DNA of 7,401 bases from Sedimentisphaerales bacterium (lineage in GTDB: Bacteria > Planctomycetota > Phycisphaerae > Sedimentisphaerales > SG8-4): the NCBI GenBank assembly GCA_016932895.1, contig JAFGCA010000761.1, forward strand, positions 1 to 7,401. The letters are read 5' to 3'. The first letter of the stretch is position 1. The number at the start of each line of letters is the position of its first letter. The translations under genes were made by a program, and so were the position numbers. Positions 7,140 to 7,401 of this stretch are shown here, piece after piece. A model generated the notes under the pieces. That model did no database searches. It saw only the letters and a program-made list of their open reading frames with translations, and was not told the DNA's origin.

Positions 7140-7160
7140 CGGTGCTATCGCGCAAGGGTT

Positions 7161-7185
7161 TTTCCTAATCCGTATTATTAGGAGG
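7161..7185 (+). promoter_or_regulatory. Hairpin enclosing the Shine-Dalgarno sequence of the last gene
   Basis: TCCTAAT (7163-7169) is the exact reverse complement of ATTAGGA (7177-7183), with the 7-base loop CCGTATT. Two flanking T-G wobbles (7162/7184 and 7161/7185) can extend the stem to 9 pairs. The 3' arm contains the whole AGGAGG ribosome-binding sequence (7180-7185), which lies 6 bases before the ATG at 7192. When folded, the hairpin would block ribosome binding. This suggests translational control, for instance by temperature, a protein or ribosome arrival, but only the base pairing is directly seen. Confidence 0.45.
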
Positions 7186-7191
7186 CACGTC

Positions 7192-7401
7192 ATGAAAGCG
7201 AACCGGTCCAAACAAGCTGTCTGGTGCGGCGTTCTGCTGGCGGTTTCGGTCGTCCCGAGTATGGCTGCCGAAATCCTGTACAACGGCATCGAGCTGCCCG
7301 ACCCATGGCCCCCGAGAATTGCCAAGCTGACGAGGGAGCCGATGCCGGTGCCGTATCTGGAGAACCGCCCGGCGGTCGTCCCGATCGACGTGGGACGGCA
7401 G
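7192..7401 (+). CDS. Secreted protein N-terminus, possible glycoside-hydrolase-like family, 3' partial
   Basis: Seventy codons are visible before the right edge cuts the gene. ATG 7192 has an ideal AGGAGG at 7180-7185. The protein begins with a signal peptide: basic residues 2-7, hydrophobic core 10-22, and cleavage near SMA/MAA at 23-26. The mature start 'EILYNGIELPDPWPPR' (27-42) and 'PMPVPYLENRPAVVPIDVGRQ' (50-70) match what I recall of the N-termini of planctomycete secreted proteins. Those continue as '...LFVDDFLI' and are usually annotated as GH32/43-like or hypothetical. The catalytic part lies outside the window, so this assignment is tentative. The gene is separated from the upstream cluster by 236 bases and may be its own transcription unit, with the upstream hairpin as its control element. 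Confidence 0.7.
   Translation, partial: MKANRSKQAVWCGVLLAVSVVPSMAAEILYNGIELPDPWPPRIAKLTREPMPVPYLENRPAVVPIDVGRQ

Noticed and set aside
7173..7178. TATTAT as a possible -10 element for the last gene
   Set aside because: A transcript starting from it would begin at or after the AGGAGG at 7180-7185 and lose the ribosome-binding site. The bases are better explained as the loop and stem of the hairpin.
7098..7325. Minus-strand 75-codon frame including 'CHPEPKAKDLACE'
   Set aside because: The recognisable part is just the translation of the right arm of the inverted repeat, and the rest is antisense to the start of the last gene.

Overview
The window is GC-rich bacterial DNA with every recognisable gene on the + strand. 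It shows five consecutive genes, the first cut by the left edge, then a 236-base gap and the start of a sixth gene cut by the right edge. The protein types suggest a member of the Planctomycetota or a relative in the PVC group: a DUF4832 protein, a GH123/DUF4091-like protein, an exported lactonase-type propeller, and an N-terminus reading 'WPP...PYL...IDVGRQ'. This assignment is inferred from family resemblance; no taxonomic marker gene is present.

Layout: (1) 1-1404, the C-terminal two thirds or so of a penicillin/acyl-homoserine-lactone acylase-type Ntn hydrolase. (2) 1443-2840, a secreted DUF4832-type protein with a TIM-barrel-like front part and a beta-rich tail. (3) 2877-3794, a membrane-anchored alpha/beta hydrolase with a complete Ser/Asp/His set. 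(4) 3860-4990, an exported beta-propeller of the lactonase (6-phosphogluconolactonase-like) family. (5) 5039-6955, a secreted GH123-catalytic-domain/DUF4091-like protein with a C-terminal Ig-like domain. (6) 7192 to the right edge, the N-terminus of a secreted protein.

Gaps between genes 1 to 5 are only 38, 36, 65 and 48 bases. Each gene has a Shine-Dalgarno-like sequence, and no strong terminator is visible between them, so they could be co-transcribed. All products whose N-terminus is visible carry a signal peptide or a membrane anchor. The locus is therefore best read as a set of envelope or extracellular hydrolases acting on a glycan or acylated substrate. The substrate cannot be read from the sequence.

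The 236-base gap at 6956-7191 is the most structured non-coding stretch. It holds a small hairpin just after gene 5, an imperfect 102-base inverted repeat of the TGTCATCCTGA...TCAGGATGACA type (a dispersed genomic repeat by appearance), and a hairpin that would bury the Shine-Dalgarno sequence of gene 6. I see no CRISPR array, tRNA, rRNA, transposase or clear novel defence system. The points most worth following are the possible translational control of gene 6 and the undefined substrate of the hydrolase cluster.
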